Source: Desulfobacterales bacterium
GTDB lineage: Bacteria; Desulfobacterota; Desulfobacteria; Desulfobacterales; Desulfosalsimonadaceae
Direction of reading: 5' to 3'
Length of the DNA: 5,563 nucleotides
Assembly (NCBI GenBank): GCA_018334855.1
Contig: JAGXLE010000109.1
Location: 1-5,563 of the forward strand
Notes under the pieces: model-generated
Databases searched by the model: none
What the model was told of the DNA's origin: nothing
Seen by the model: the letters and a program-made list of their open reading frames with translations, nothing else
Position numbers and translations under genes: made by a program
Shown here: in pieces, positions 5,135-5,563 of the stretch
Numbering within the stretch: the first letter of the stretch is position 1
Layout: each line of letters opens with the position of its first letter

Positions 5135-5563
5135 ATGGCTACGATAAGTGCAGATATGGTAAAACAGCTCCGGGACCGGTCCGGAGCCGGGATAATGGAC
5201 TGCAAGGAAGCCCTTAAAGAGTGTGAGGGCGAAATGGACAAAGCAGCTGACTACCTGCGCAAAAAAGGTCTGGCAACAGCCAAGAAAAGGGCCGGAAAGG
5301 TGGCCGCAGACGGGGTTGTCCAGTCCTACGTCCATATGGGCGGCAAAATCGGGGTGCTGGTTGAAGTCAACTGCGAAACCGACTTTGTTGCCAAGACAGA
5401 TGAATTCAAGGAATTTGCCAAAAATATTGCCATGCACATAGCGGCTTCCAGTCCGCTGGGTGTGGTTCCCGAGGATATACCCGAGGACGTGGTCGGCCGG
5501 GAAAAAGAAATTTATCGCCAGCAGGCCCTTGACATGGGAAAACCTGAAAACGTGGCAGAAAAA
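5135..5563 (+). CDS. tsf: Elongation factor Ts, N-terminal part (3' end outside the window)
   Basis: EF-Ts is the guanine nucleotide exchange factor that releases GDP from EF-Tu. The window holds the first 143 residues, and the frame stays open at the right edge. Residues 1-52 are the UBA-like N-terminal domain that contacts EF-Tu: MATISADMVKQLRDRSGAGI, then MDCKEALKECEGEMDKAADYLRKKG. The core follows, with KRAGKVAADGVV, the strand GVLVEVNC, and the conserved TDFV (82-85). In E. coli the Asp and Phe of this motif insert into EF-Tu and disturb Mg2+ binding. FKEFAKNIAMHIAA and REKEIYRQQA continue the core. Total length cannot be judged; delta-type EF-Ts proteins are often about 200 residues, shorter than in E. 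coli. It is almost certainly co-transcribed with rpsB. Confidence 0.97.
   Translation, partial: MATISADMVKQLRDRSGAGIMDCKEALKECEGEMDKAADYLRKKGLATAKKRAGKVAADGVVQSYVHMGGKIGVLVEVNCETDFVAKTDEFKEFAKNIAMHIAASSPLGVVPEDIPEDVVGREKEIYRQQALDMGKPENVAEK

Noticed and set aside
4829..5437. 202-codon minus-strand open frame opposite rpsB and tsf
   Set aside because: It covers the junction of two certain genes. Its composition reflects the antisense of the Glu/Ala-rich S2 tail.
1..5563. Search for an undescribed gene system, mobile element, CRISPR array or tRNA
   Set aside because: Every long coding frame with protein character belongs to a known core family. No regularly spaced repeats, transposase, integrase, terminal repeats or tRNA-like cloverleaf were seen.

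Overview
This window is a housekeeping translation and transcription cluster, all on the + strand, from a bacterium that looks like a member of the Desulfobacterota (former Deltaproteobacteria), probably close to Desulfobacterales. The assignment rests on three things. The gene order coaE-rho-rpmE-prfA-prmC is one I recall from Geobacter and other delta groups. The protein variants, such as Rho with Walker A PPRTGKT and the EF-Ts N-terminus MATISADMVKQLRDRSGAGI, read as delta-type. The rho-rpmE gap carries a short sequence (GATGGCTTCGTAAAAAG, then a CCTTGAA repeat) that I remember as common between genes in Desulfobacterales. No database search was possible, so the taxonomy is inference.

Layout: positions 2-277 are the C-terminal part of dephospho-CoA kinase (coaE), cut by the window edge. 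Positions 278-591 hold no gene. This stretch has a consensus -35 promoter candidate just after coaE, a C-rich G-poor segment, two hairpin-forming dyads and a four-codon upstream ORF, all before rho (592-1839). A 56-nt gap with repeat-like sequence leads to rpmE (1896-2114), then prfA (2132-3232), which overlaps prmC (3186-4079) by 47 nt. A 159-nt gap follows, holding promoter candidates and a strong two-stem hairpin. It precedes rpsB (4239-5132), which is followed after 2 nt by tsf (5135 to beyond the window end).

How the genes fit together: Rho terminates transcription, and L31 and S2 are ribosomal proteins. RF1 reads UAA and UAG stops, and PrmC methylates the GGQ glutamine of RF1 and RF2. 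EF-Ts recycles EF-Tu. The prfA-prmC pair encodes an enzyme beside its own substrate. rpsB-tsf is the near-universal S2/EF-Ts operon and probably has its own promoter.

I see no mobile element, CRISPR array, tRNA, phage gene or unrecognised coding system. The most interesting material is regulatory: the structured leader of rpsB, which may be a ribosomal-protein autoregulation site, and the long structured leader of rho.
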